Source: JBEIFW01 sp046081125 | GTDB lineage: Bacteria > Actinomycetota > Acidimicrobiia > Acidimicrobiales > Ilumatobacteraceae | Length of the DNA: 64,000 bases | Direction: 5' to 3' | Assembly: GCA_046081125.1 (NCBI GenBank) | Contig: JBJTVH010000004.1 | Location: forward strand, 1 to 64,000 | Shown: in pieces, positions 48,361 to 56,794 of the stretch | How positions within the stretch are numbered: the first letter of the stretch is position 1 | Layout of the letters: every line of letters starts with the position of its first letter | The notes under the pieces: generated by a model | The model's database searches: none | Told to the model about the DNA's origin: nothing | The model's input: only the letters and a program-made list of their open reading frames with translations | Translations under genes and position numbers: made by a program

Positions 48361-49074
48361 CTAGCGGAAGAGGTCCTCCGCGGGCGGTCGGATCAGCTCG
48401 CTCATCGACGACGGCCGCAGCCACGACGGATCACACCCGCGTACCACGGCGACCGGGATCCCGTTCGACTTGCCCATCGCCAACTCGGCCGCCGACGCAA
48501 GCTCGTCGGCGACCGCGACCTCGGTGACCTGCATGGTGCGTCCGAGTGCGTCGGGCGTGCCGCGCAGGTCGACCACCCCGGCGATCCCGGCCACGCCGAT
48601 GGCGACATCGGTGAGCCCCTTGCGCCACGGGCGGCCGAACGTGTCCGAGACGATCACCCCGACCGACACCCCGAGGCGCGCCCGCACGATGTCGACGATC
48701 CGTCGAGCCGATCGGTCCGAGTCGATCGGCAGCAGCGCGGCGTACCCGCGCTCGACGTTCGACAGGTCGATCCCGGAGTTGGCACAGATGAACCCGTGAC
48801 GGGTCTCGGTGATGATCAAGTCGCCTCGGCGGCGCACGATCCGCACCGCTTCGGACTCAACGAGCCCCTTGTGGGACAACGGGTCTTCCGGGTCGACGGG
48901 AACGAGTCGCCCCTCGGCTTTCGACACCACCTTCTGGGTGACGACCAGGACGTCGCCGTCGGCGAGCGGGCCGTTGGGCGGGCCTGCGCACGCCTCGACG
49001 ATCACCTCCCCGAGTTGGTCGCCGGGCCGGATCTCCCCGATCCCCTCGACACCCCAGATCGTCAGCCGGTTCAT
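48361..49074 (-). CDS. cofE: Coenzyme F420-0:L-glutamate ligase CofE
   Basis: 237 residues, the size of archaeal CofE and of the N-terminal part of mycobacterial FbiB; the FbiB nitroreductase-like domain is absent. Motifs: GIGEIRPGDQLGEVI, GDVLVVTQKVVSKAEGR, TRHGFICANSGIDLSN, VSDTFGRPWRKGLTDVAIGVAG. It adds gamma-glutamates to F420-0. ATG 49074 overlaps the cofD stop (TGATG). Confidence 0.95.
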   Translation of the reverse strand: MNRLTIWGVEGIGEIRPGDQLGEVIVEACAGPPNGPLADGDVLVVTQKVVSKAEGRLVPVDPEDPLSHKGLVESEAVRIVRRRGDLIITETRHGFICANSGIDLSNVERGYAALLPIDSDRSARRIVDIVRARLGVSVGVIVSDTFGRPWRKGLTDVAIGVAGIAGVVDLRGTPDALGRTMQVTEVAVADELASAAELAMGKSNGIPVAVVRGCDPSWLRPSSMSELIRPPAEDLFR

Positions 49075-50042
49075 CAGGCCACCGCCTCCAACGTGACCCG
49101 AGCGAGCGCTGCGGCCCGCTCGGGATCCGACATGATCGTGCCGGTCACCACCGCTCGCATCCCGGCCCGCTCGACCGCAGCGGCCGACTCGGCGTCTACG
49201 TCGTCGATCACCAAGGTGCCGGCGAAGGGTGCGTGCAGCCGCGCCACGCCCACCACCGAGGACTCGTGTCCCAGTTCGACGAGCATCCGGTCCGCCGGAC
49301 CCTTCAGTGCGGCCCCCCCGATGATGGGCGACACCGCGATCACCTGGGCCCGCTTGGCGACGAGCCGGTCACGCACCTCGGGGAAGGCGACGATCGGCCC
49401 GATCGACACGATCGGGTTCGACGGGGCGACGACGATCACGTCGGCCCGATCGAGGGCGTCGAGCACGGCGCCCGTCGGCCGGGCGGTGCCGTCGCCGAAG
49501 CGGACCGCCGACACCGGCACGGCGTGGCGCCGGCCGACGAAGTACTCCTGGAAGCTGATCTCGCCTTCGACCGGTACCGTCACCATCGTCGGGCACCGGT
49601 CGTCGCTCATGGGCAGCAACCGGAACGGCACACCGAAGGCCCGCCGGATCTCGTCGGTGGCCTCGGTCAGCGACGCCCCCTCGGCCAGCCGAGCAGTCCG
49701 GTAGCAGTGCGTGGCGAGATCCTGGTCACCGAGGTTGAACCAGGTGGCTGCGGCGGCGCTCCCGGCCGGGCGGAACGCAGCGAACCGCCCGAGGCTCTCC
49801 ATGACCCGCCACGTCTCCGACGACAGGCCCCAGCCTCGTTCGGTGTCGATCGCGCCGCCGACGGTGTAGGTCACGGTGTCGAGATCCGGGCTGATCGACA
49901 GCCCGTGCAGCACCAGGTCGTCGCCGGTGTTGACCACGGCGCAGACCGTGTCGCCGGAGAGCACCCGGCGCAACCCGGCCAGGTACCGAGCGGCACCGAC
50001 GCCCCCGGACAGCACCACGACGAACGGCTCAGGAACGGTCAT
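49074..50042 (-). CDS. cofD: 2-phospho-L-lactate transferase CofD
   Basis: 322 residues. VVVLSGGVGAARYLAGLRRVL (GG-x-G-x-K/R nucleotide loop), VVNTGDDLVLHGLSISPDLDTVTYTVGG, GWGLSSETWRVMESL and NPIVSIGPIVAFPEVRD are the CofD/FbiA signatures. It joins the phospho-lactyl/phosphoenolpyruvyl group to the deazaflavin Fo. Its start overlaps the upstream glycosyltransferase by 14 bp, so cofDE are transcribed with an envelope gene. Confidence 0.95.
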   Translation of the reverse strand: MTVPEPFVVVLSGGVGAARYLAGLRRVLSGDTVCAVVNTGDDLVLHGLSISPDLDTVTYTVGGAIDTERGWGLSSETWRVMESLGRFAAFRPAGSAAAATWFNLGDQDLATHCYRTARLAEGASLTEATDEIRRAFGVPFRLLPMSDDRCPTMVTVPVEGEISFQEYFVGRRHAVPVSAVRFGDGTARPTGAVLDALDRADVIVVAPSNPIVSIGPIVAFPEVRDRLVAKRAQVIAVSPIIGGAALKGPADRMLVELGHESSVVGVARLHAPFAGTLVIDDVDAESAAAVERAGMRAVVTGTIMSDPERAAALARVTLEAVA

Positions 50043-51129
50043 CGATCGCCTGACGGTAGAGCTCGAGCATGGCCGACGCCGTCGACGACCAGGTGTACGA
50101 CGCCACGCGGGCCCGGCCGGCCTCGAGCAGCCGGGTCCGTTCGGTCTCGTCGGCCACCGCCCGGGCAAGCGCACCGGCGAGCGCATCCGCGTCGAGCGGA
50201 TCGACAAGGAGCGCAGCGTCACCGGCCACCTCGGGCAACGCTCCGGCGGCCGAGGCCACGACGGGCACGTCGTAGCCCATCGCCTCCAGCATCGGAAGGC
50301 CGAAGCCCTCGTCGAGGGACGGGTAGGCGAGCACTCGGGCGTGGGAGAGCAACCACACGAGCTGCTCGTCGGTGACGAAGTCGGTGAGCACGACGCGCTC
50401 GGCCGCCGACGCCGGCAACGCCGCGATCGCAGCATCGACCCGGGCGGTATCGGAGCCGGGCTTGCCGACCAGCACCAAGCCGACGTCGTGGCCGACGGCG
50501 CGAAGGATCCCGAACGCCTGCACCAGGCGGACCAGGTTCTTGCGCGGCTCACGGGTGCCGAGCCCCAGCACGTAGGGCCGGTCGTCGAGCCCCGGGAGCG
50601 ACGGGCGCCGAGCGGGCGCCGGACCCAGCTTCGGGCCACCGTGGGGGATGGCGCGCACGCGCGTGGTCCCGAAGCGCTCGCGCACCTGGTCGGCGACGTA
50701 CTCCGAGGGGGTATGGACCCAGGCGCCGCGTTTGACCGCACGGGCGATCAGGGCCGGAAACCGGCGCACCACCGGGTCGACGAGATCCGGCCGGTCGAGC
50801 GGCGAGCAGTCGTGGACCGTGACGACCTCGGCGAGCTTCGAGGGCGGCACGACGAAGTTGGTGCCGTGGATCACCTCGCACCCGTCGAACGGTCGTCGAG
50901 GTCGCGGGTAGTCGAGTCGCTGCCACAGCTGTTGGGCGAGCGCAGCCGGGTACGGGAGCCGAACGGTGCCCCGAGGCAGCGGCGCCCGGTAGCTCAACAC
51001 GTAACGCACCACGGCCGGGGCGTCTTCGAGCGCGTCGAGGCCGCCGAGCAGCTCGGCGGTGAAGCGGCCGATGCCGGTCCGGGGACCGACGAGCGGTCCG
51101 GCGTCGACGGCGACGGTCAGCGATGGCAC
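50029..51129 (-). CDS. GT4-family glycosyltransferase upstream of cofDE
   Basis: 366 residues of GT-B fold. AVDAGPLVGPRTGIGRFTAELLGGLDAL opens the acceptor domain, YVLGLGTREPRKNLVRLVQAFGILR is the hinge strand, and ARVLAYPSLDEGFGLPMLEAMGYDVPVVAS the donor site with the ExxxxxE pattern. Typical of mannosyl- or rhamnosyltransferases with the GTGIGR motif. GTG 51129 follows minus-strand TACGGT. It leads the operon to cofD and cofE. Confidence 0.9.
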   Translation of the reverse strand: MPSLTVAVDAGPLVGPRTGIGRFTAELLGGLDALEDAPAVVRYVLSYRAPLPRGTVRLPYPAALAQQLWQRLDYPRPRRPFDGCEVIHGTNFVVPPSKLAEVVTVHDCSPLDRPDLVDPVVRRFPALIARAVKRGAWVHTPSEYVADQVRERFGTTRVRAIPHGGPKLGPAPARRPSLPGLDDRPYVLGLGTREPRKNLVRLVQAFGILRAVGHDVGLVLVGKPGSDTARVDAAIAALPASAAERVVLTDFVTDEQLVWLLSHARVLAYPSLDEGFGLPMLEAMGYDVPVVASAAGALPEVAGDAALLVDPLDADALAGALARAVADETERTRLLEAGRARVASYTWSSTASAMLELYRQAIDDRS

Positions 51130-51138
51130 CGAGCCGGG

Positions 51139-51144
51139 ACCGTA
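51139..51144 (-). promoter_or_regulatory. Leaderless-type -10 hexamer for the GT4-cofD-cofE operon
   Basis: Minus-strand TACGGT ends 9 nt before GTG 51129. Confidence 0.45.
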
Positions 51145-51186
51145 CCGGACGGCTGGCCGCCCCGCGAGCCCGGCCGCGCGGCCGAG

Positions 51187-51192
51187 TAGGCT
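51187..51192 (+). promoter_or_regulatory. Leaderless-type -10 hexamer for the GMD gene
   Basis: TAGGCT ends 9 nt before GTG 51202. Confidence 0.45.
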
Positions 51193-51201
51193 CCCCGACC
51201 C

Positions 51202-52200
51202 GTGAGCACCCCGCCGCGACGAGCCCTGGTCACCGGGATCACCGGGCAGGACGGCCAGTTCCTCGCCGAACTCCTCCACGCCGAGGGGTATCAGGTGTAC
51301 GGGCTGCTGAAGGGCCAGAACAACCCGCGGGCGGCGATGATCACCGACGAGCTGCCGTTCGTCGAGCTCGTCTCGGGCGACCTGCAGGACCTGCCGTCAC
51401 TCGTCGCCGCGCTCGAATACACCCAGCCGCACGAGGTCTACAACCTCGGCGCCATCTCCTTCGTCGCCCTGTCGTTCAAGCAGGCGGAACTGACGGCGAA
51501 CATCACCGGCCTCGGGGTGCTTCGCCTCCTGGACGCCATCCGGATGGTCGGCGGACCGCGGGACAACCCGATCCGCTTCTACCAGGCGTCGTCGTCGGAG
51601 ATGTTCGGCAAGGTTCGAGAGACACCCCAGACCGAGCGCACCCCGTTCCACCCTCGCTCGCCCTACGGCTGCGCGAAGGTCTTCGGGCACGACATCACGG
51701 TCAACTACCGGGAGAGCTACGGGCTGTTCGCCTGCTCGGGGATCCTCTTCAACCACGAGTCGGAGCGGCGCGGGCTCGAGTTCGTGACCCGCAAGATCAG
51801 CAACGCGGTCGCCCGGATCCACCTCGGGCTCCAGCGTGAACTCGTGCTCGGCGACATCGAACCCAAGCGCGACTGGGGATACGCCGGCGACTACGTGCGG
51901 GCCATGTGGTTGATGCTCCAACAGGACCAGCCGGCCGATTACGTCGTCGCCACCGGCGAGGCGCATTCCGTCCGGGAGTTCCTCGACGCAGCGTTCGGTC
52001 ACGTGGGCATCGACGACTGGACGCCGTACGTGCGTCAGGACCCCCGATTCTTCCGGCCGGCCGAGGTCGACCTGCTCGTCGGCGACGCGTCCCGGGCCCG
52101 GGCCGAACTCGGATGGCAGCCGACAGTGAGCTTCGAGGGGCTGGTCGGCCGCATGGTCGACCACGATCTCGCCCTCGAAGCGAAGCGGCCGCGCCCGTAG
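51202..52200 (+). CDS. gmd: GDP-mannose 4,6-dehydratase
   Basis: 332 residues. ALVTGITGQDGQFLAELLHAEG is the characteristic GMD cofactor loop, YNLGAISFVALSF, QASSSEMFGKVRETPQ (catalytic Ser/Glu) and SPYGCAKVFGHD (YxxxK) follow, with LVLGDIEPKRDWGYAGDYVRAMW and FFRPAEVDLLVGD. It makes GDP-4-keto-6-deoxymannose, precursor of GDP-fucose or GDP-rhamnose. No fucose synthase lies in the window. Confidence 0.92.
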   Translation: MSTPPRRALVTGITGQDGQFLAELLHAEGYQVYGLLKGQNNPRAAMITDELPFVELVSGDLQDLPSLVAALEYTQPHEVYNLGAISFVALSFKQAELTANITGLGVLRLLDAIRMVGGPRDNPIRFYQASSSEMFGKVRETPQTERTPFHPRSPYGCAKVFGHDITVNYRESYGLFACSGILFNHESERRGLEFVTRKISNAVARIHLGLQRELVLGDIEPKRDWGYAGDYVRAMWLMLQQDQPADYVVATGEAHSVREFLDAAFGHVGIDDWTPYVRQDPRFFRPAEVDLLVGDASRARAELGWQPTVSFEGLVGRMVDHDLALEAKRPRP

Positions 52201-52232
52201 GGCACACCGGACGCCCGATCCCGGGCATCGGT

Positions 52233-53558
52233 TCAGGGTTCGAGCGGTAGGTCGTGCGTCGCTTCGTAGATGGACGCCGCATCGGGCTGTGCGCCCGACG
52301 CCAGCCGGGTTCGCAGGGCGACGGCGAACACGACCGCTGCGGCGGCGGCCCCGCAGCACAGCGCAAGCTCGACCCGCAGGAGCAGGTCGTCGGCCGCGAA
52401 CAAACCGACACCGAAAGCGACAAGAGCGATCAGCCAACCCGCGCCGACCAAGGCATGGCCGTGCAGCGCGATGACGGCCTGAGCGAACGCCATCGTCACC
52501 ATGTAGAGCCCGGCTGCCGCCGACAACAGCAGGTAGTCCCGGGTCTCGAAGGTGCCCTCGGTGAAAAAGCGCAAACCGATCGGCCCCACGACCGGCGTTG
52601 CCACCACCCCGAGGGCCCCGACGCCGGCTACGAGGAGGATCAGCAGCCGGAACCCGGCACGGAACTCGTCCATGGCCCCGAGCGACGCCAGACGGGCCAA
52701 CTTCGGCAGCAGCGCTGCCTGCACGGCCTGGAACAGAAACAGCGGTATCCGGCAGACGAGCACGAGATAGGCGAAGTCCGCGACGAGCTCCGCCTGGGAT
52801 TTGCTCGACAGGGCGTTGGCCGCCAGCGGTCCGGCGTTGACGAGGAAGGCCGAGGCGACCGACCCGAGGAGCAACCACCCGAGGTTCGAGGTCACCTCGC
52901 TCCACGGAGCCTCCGGGCCGTCGAAGAGCAGACCTCGTTCGCGTCGGGCCGCGACCGCCAACGCGAGCATCGGCGGCAGGCCGATGAGAAGTCCGAAGAC
53001 GCCGACCAAGTCGACGCCGAGGGCGGCAGCGGTGACTGCGAGCAGGACCCGGATACCTCCGTCGACGCTGAACACCATGCCGTACGAGGCGAAACGCCCT
53101 GATCCGGAGAGCACGCCGCGGCCGAGGTGGGCGGTGCTCCATCCCACGACGCTCAGTATCAGGCCTACGAGCAGCAGCCAGGAATCGTTGAACTGCTTGG
53201 TGACCAACAGCGGCGACAGCGCGAACACCACGAGGAGGAGCGCCAGGACGCCGGAGCCGCCGAGGACGGCCGATCGCCGCACGACGGGCAGGCCCCCCTG
53301 GCCACGGGCGAGTCGGTGCGACAGCGCCCGACCGACCTCCTGCTCGAGCGGAAGGAAGAATCCCGGCGCCAGGAAGAAGGTGATGAACCAGAGCTGCGTC
53401 AGCGCCTTTTCGTCGGCCTTGTCGTCGAGCGCCCCGCCGGCGATCTTGAGGAACACGTAGGCCGCGGCGCCCGCCACCAGCAGTCCGGCAGCCACCGGGA
53501 TGGTTCCTTCGGGCAACGGGTTGCGGCGGGCCGGCCGATCCACAGAGGCGGAGGTCAA
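52233..53558 (-). CDS. Polysaccharide flippase (Wzx/MurJ-like), TTG start
   Basis: 441 residues with about 12-14 hydrophobic helices; LEQEVGRALSHRLARGQGG and GRGVLSGSGRFASYG are conserved loop elements of O-antigen/teichoic flippases. It would move lipid-linked saccharides across the membrane. The start is TTG 53558: minus-strand TAACCT ends 7 nt before it. The next in-frame GTG would remove only five or six residues. Confidence 0.83.
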   Translation of the reverse strand: MTSASVDRPARRNPLPEGTIPVAAGLLVAGAAAYVFLKIAGGALDDKADEKALTQLWFITFFLAPGFFLPLEQEVGRALSHRLARGQGGLPVVRRSAVLGGSGVLALLLVVFALSPLLVTKQFNDSWLLLVGLILSVVGWSTAHLGRGVLSGSGRFASYGMVFSVDGGIRVLLAVTAAALGVDLVGVFGLLIGLPPMLALAVAARRERGLLFDGPEAPWSEVTSNLGWLLLGSVASAFLVNAGPLAANALSSKSQAELVADFAYLVLVCRIPLFLFQAVQAALLPKLARLASLGAMDEFRAGFRLLILLVAGVGALGVVATPVVGPIGLRFFTEGTFETRDYLLLSAAAGLYMVTMAFAQAVIALHGHALVGAGWLIALVAFGVGLFAADDLLLRVELALCCGAAAAAVVFAVALRTRLASGAQPDAASIYEATHDLPLEP

Positions 53559-53565
53559 GAGCCGA

Positions 53566-53571
53566 AGGTTA
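53566..53571 (-). promoter_or_regulatory. Leaderless-type -10 hexamer supporting a TTG start
   Basis: Minus-strand TAACCT ends 7 nt before TTG 53558. Confidence 0.45.
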
Positions 53572-53646
53572 GTTGCCGATCAACGAGGTGACCGCGTTGA
53601 CCTGACCGTCCCGGAACGGCGGGCCACGGGTACGGTCACCGCATTC

Positions 53647-53681
53647 GGTGACGTCGAGTGACGAGTGGTGACGTCGAGTGA
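53647..53681. repeat. 15-bp direct repeat upstream of the SpoIID gene
   Basis: GGTGACGTCGAGTGA occurs at 53647-53661 and again at 53667-53681, exactly 20 bp apart, so both copies face the same side of the helix. Each holds the palindromic core GACGTC. It lies 20 bp before ATG 53701 and could be an operator for a dimeric regulator. Confidence 0.6.
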
Positions 53682-53700
53682 TGGTTGAGGGATTCGGGCG

Positions 53701-56217
53701 ATGGAGAGATGGAGACGCTCGAGCACGAGACGCATTGTCCCGGGTCGACGGAGCGTCGTCGGCCTGCTCGTTTCCTCGCTGCTGTTCGCCGGAAGCACGG
53801 CAGCCGATCGCCCGGCCGGCGCCTCCGTCGTACCCGAGGCCGACGCCACGACGACGAACGCCTCGCTCGTCGTCGAAGGTCGCGGGTGGGGCCATGGCGA
53901 CGGTCTGTCCCAGGTGGGTGCGTACGGCTATGCGGTCCGCTTCGGCTGGGACTGGCGACGGATCCTCGCCCACTACTACGGCGGTACGACCCTCGGCGGT
54001 CTGCGCAGCGACTGGGGCGACCTGATGTCCGTCCGCCTCAAGGCGTTCGATGACGACGGGGTCATCTCGCTCGTCCGAGGCGGTGGCGGGTTGCGGACGT
54101 CGGCGAACCCGGGCGCGCCCACGATGCGTTCGATCGTGGCCGTCGAGACCGGTCCGGCCACCTATCGAGTGTTCGGCCGGAACGACACTGCGTCGTGCCC
54201 GACGGGGCCCGTCTCGCTGACGGTGCTGACCGCGAACGGTTGGACCGAGCTCACCACGCCGGCCGGCATCGTGTCCGGGACGGCGAGCGGGCTGCCCGCC
54301 TCCCGCTTGGACGTCTGGGTCGACGGTGTCGACACCGTGTCGGCGCCCGCTTCCGACCTCCTCGTCGCCTGCGAACCCGGCGACGACGGGGCCGAACGTG
54401 CCTATCGGGGCTCGATCCGGATCGTCAACGGCACCGAGGGGGAGAACCGCGTCGTCAACCGGGTACCGCTCGAGTCGATGGTGCGCGGGGTCGTCCCACG
54501 AGAATCACCCGCGGGGTGGGCCGACGCCGGGGGTGGAGCCGGAATCAACGCGTTGCGGGCCCAGGCCGTCGCCGCCCGCACCTACGCCGCCGCCGAGAGC
54601 CGCTACAGCTACGCCCGGAGCTGCGACGACCAGGACTGCCAGGTGTACGGGGGCGCAGCGCGACGCACCGACCTCGGAGGCGGCTCGTTCAGCTTCACCG
54701 GCCTCGAGGACCCTCGCAGTGATCGTGCGGTCGCCGACACCGCCGGGGTTGTGCTGCGACGCGGACCCGGGACCGACGCGGGCTACGCCTACGCCCAGTT
54801 CTCGGCCTCCTCGGGCGGTTGGACCTCAGGGGCGAACTTCCCTGCGGTCCAGGACGAGGGCGATCCGTTCGGGCCCTGGTCGGGGTACAACACGTGGACG
54901 GCGAGCGTGCCGATCGCCGAGATCGAGGCCGACTGGCCGACGATCGGCAAGTACCAGAGCCTCGAGGTCCTGCGGCGCAACGGCCTCGGGGAATGGGGCG
55001 GCAGGGTCCAGCAGCTGGTGCTCCGGGGCACCGCCGGCACGGTCACGCTCACCGGCGAGCAGTTCCGCTCACGTCTCGGCCTCAAGTCGAGTTGGTTCCG
55101 CGTCGGCGGTTGCGCCGGCGTGTCCGCCGCAGCCGGAACCCCGACGGCGCCGTCTGGCTATCGCGCGCTCCCCGTACCAGTGCGGATCCTCGATACCCGA
55201 GAGGGACTCGGCGCTCCCGCCGGCCCGGTCCCGGCCTTATGCGAGGTCGGGCTGCAGGTGACCGGGCGCGCCGGCGTACCGGCGACCGGCGTCACCGCCG
55301 TCCTCTTGAACGTCACGGCGGTCGCACCGGCGGGCGACGGATTCGTCACGGCCTATCCGTGCGCCTCGGGACGACCGTGGACGTCAAATCTCAACCCCCC
55401 GAAGGGCGGAATCGTCGCCGGTTCGGTGGTGGTGGCGCCCGACGAAGCAGGGCGGGTGTGCCTCTACACGATGGCGGCGAGCGACCTGGTGGTCGACGTG
55501 CAGGGATGGTTCGACGCCGGTCAGCAACCATTCGATCCGGACGGACCCCGCCGGCTCGTCGACACACGCAGCGGCGCGGGCCCTACGGGAATCGCCAGCG
55601 TCCTGGAGGTGGCGGTCGGCGCCGGCGGTCCGGTCGTGCTCAACGTGACCGCGACGGAGTCCAGGCTGCCCGGGTTCGTGACCGCCTACGCCTGTGACAA
55701 GGGACGCCCGATCGCCTCGAACCTCAACCTGGTGCCCGGGCGGGACGTACCCAACCAGGTGGTCAGCGCGGTCTCCGCCGACGGACGGGTCTGTGTCTAC
55801 ACGTCGGCGCCGACCCACCTCGTCGTCGATCTCCTCGGCCGCTACCGCGACAGCGACAGCGGCAGCCGCCTGCGCACTGTGCCGGCCAATCGGCTGCTCG
55901 ACACGCGGGAAGGCGCCGGTGTGCCCGTGCGTTCGATGACGAGCGCACGGGTGCCGGTGGCCGGCCGAGCGGGCGTTCCGCCGACCGGTGCGAGCGCCGC
56001 GCTGGTCGTCGTCACGGCCACGGAAGCAAGCTTGCCGGGCTTCCTGACCGCCTACCCGTGCGACCGGCCGGTACCCCTCGCGTCCAACGTCAACTACGTG
56101 GCCAAGCAGGCGTCGGGCAATCTTGCGACCGTCCCGCTGGCCGCCGACGGCAGCCTGTGCGTGTTCAGCCAGCGGGACAGCCACGTCGTGGTGGACGTCT
56201 TCGGCTGGTTCGGCTGA
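53701..56217 (+). CDS. Secreted SpoIID/LytB-domain protein with three C-terminal beta modules
   Basis: 838 residues. An arginine-rich signal peptide (VVGLLVSSLLFAGSTAA) is followed by a SpoIID/LytB domain (VEGRGWGHGDGLSQVGAYGYA, VPLESMVRGVVPRESPAGW, ALRAQAVAARTYAAAESR) and three modules of about 110-125 residues. These have the pattern LDTREG.G.P, G-x-P-x-T-G, NVTATE, GF(V/L)TAYPC, SNLN, THLVVDV-x-GWF. SpoIID proteins cleave peptidoglycan glycan strands or bind them. The beta modules resemble surface-adhesion repeats of actinobacteria. GAGGGA about 9 nt upstream is the ribosome site. Confidence 0.88.
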   Translation: MERWRRSSTRRIVPGRRSVVGLLVSSLLFAGSTAADRPAGASVVPEADATTTNASLVVEGRGWGHGDGLSQVGAYGYAVRFGWDWRRILAHYYGGTTLGGLRSDWGDLMSVRLKAFDDDGVISLVRGGGGLRTSANPGAPTMRSIVAVETGPATYRVFGRNDTASCPTGPVSLTVLTANGWTELTTPAGIVSGTASGLPASRLDVWVDGVDTVSAPASDLLVACEPGDDGAERAYRGSIRIVNGTEGENRVVNRVPLESMVRGVVPRESPAGWADAGGGAGINALRAQAVAARTYAAAESRYSYARSCDDQDCQVYGGAARRTDLGGGSFSFTGLEDPRSDRAVADTAGVVLRRGPGTDAGYAYAQFSASSGGWTSGANFPAVQDEGDPFGPWSGYNTWTASVPIAEIEADWPTIGKYQSLEVLRRNGLGEWGGRVQQLVLRGTAGTVTLTGEQFRSRLGLKSSWFRVGGCAGVSAAAGTPTAPSGYRALPVPVRILDTREGLGAPAGPVPALCEVGLQVTGRAGVPATGVTAVLLNVTAVAPAGDGFVTAYPCASGRPWTSNLNPPKGGIVAGSVVVAPDEAGRVCLYTMAASDLVVDVQGWFDAGQQPFDPDGPRRLVDTRSGAGPTGIASVLEVAVGAGGPVVLNVTATESRLPGFVTAYACDKGRPIASNLNLVPGRDVPNQVVSAVSADGRVCVYTSAPTHLVVDLLGRYRDSDSGSRLRTVPANRLLDTREGAGVPVRSMTSARVPVAGRAGVPPTGASAALVVVTATEASLPGFLTAYPCDRPVPLASNVNYVAKQASGNLATVPLAADGSLCVFSQRDSHVVVDVFGWFG

Positions 56218-56230
56218 CGAGCCGTTCCGA

Positions 56231-56626
56231 TCAGGCCGCGGCCGACTCGGCGAGCTTGCGGACACGCTCCTGGTAGGCCTTCCCGACGTGGCGGGCCTGT
56301 CCCATCAGGTCAGCGGCCTGCGCGGGCAGGCGACCCTGCACCTCGTCGAGCGCCGCGTCCACCCGCTGCTCCACCCCTCGGAGACGGCCGTCGATCTGGG
56401 CCAGCGAGGCGCACACCTGCGCCCGGACGGCGGATGAGCCAGGGATCTCGGGCAGCGCGCCGAGCCGCTTGGTGAGCTCTTGACGCCGGACCTGAGCCTT
56501 CTGGAAGGCCAGGACGCCGAACCCGACCGAGACGTACAGCGCATCTTTCGCCGCAGCGGCGACGGCGCGAGCGGAGCGAACGATCGGGTCGGTCGTCGGG
56601 TCGGTCGTCGGGTCGTTCGCAGCCAT
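56231..56626 (-). CDS. Alanine-rich helical protein of unknown function
   Basis: 131 residues. A PTTDPTTDP repeat starts the chain, then DALYVSVGFGVLAFQKAQVRRQELTKRLG (a short hydrophobic helix with a basic flank) and a long amphipathic helix (RLRGVEQRVDAALDEVQGRLPAQAADLMGQARHVG). It could be membrane-associated or phasin-like, but no family is certain. GGAGGT 7 nt before ATG 56626 and a consensus-type promoter mark it as well expressed, unlike its leaderless neighbours. Confidence 0.72.
   Translation of the reverse strand: MAANDPTTDPTTDPIVRSARAVAAAAKDALYVSVGFGVLAFQKAQVRRQELTKRLGALPEIPGSSAVRAQVCASLAQIDGRLRGVEQRVDAALDEVQGRLPAQAADLMGQARHVGKAYQERVRKLAESAAA
56585..56613. repeat. 12-bp tandem repeat encoding PTTDP
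   Basis: The unit GGGTCGGTCGTC is repeated and partly continued at 56586-56613, giving the PTTDPTTDP start of the minus-strand protein. It is in frame and could expand or contract by four residues. Confidence 0.65.
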
Positions 56627-56715
56627 CGGGGCAACCTCCGTGGAATCGAAGAAGGGGAATTGCAATGCTGGGGGGAAGAAGGGACGGGGGCGACGCGCCC
56701 GCCGAGCCGCAAACA

Positions 56716-56743
56716 ACTATATCGGTGATGCTTACTTTTGCAA
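56716..56743 (-). promoter_or_regulatory. Sigma-70-like promoter in an AT-rich pocket
   Basis: On the minus strand, TTGCAA (-35, 56738-56743), a 16-bp spacer and TATAGT (-10, 56716-56721) point toward the alanine-rich helical protein. The predicted leader is about 80 nt with GGAGGT. The stretch 56636-56745 is clearly poorer in GC than the rest of the window. Confidence 0.6.
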
Positions 56744-56778
56744 GCACACGGCGCCCGGATTGTCGTCAGTCGGCCCAC

Positions 56779-56784
56779 TAGCGT
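56779..56784 (+). promoter_or_regulatory. Leaderless-type -10 hexamer for the GT2 gene
   Basis: TAGCGT ends 10 nt before GTG 56795. Confidence 0.45.
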
Positions 56785-56794
56785 GCGATCCACC

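Noticed and set aside
52212..52225. GCCCG-ATCC-CGGGC hairpin after gmd as a terminator
   Set aside because: Five-pair stem with no T-tract; such GC hairpins are expected by chance at this composition.
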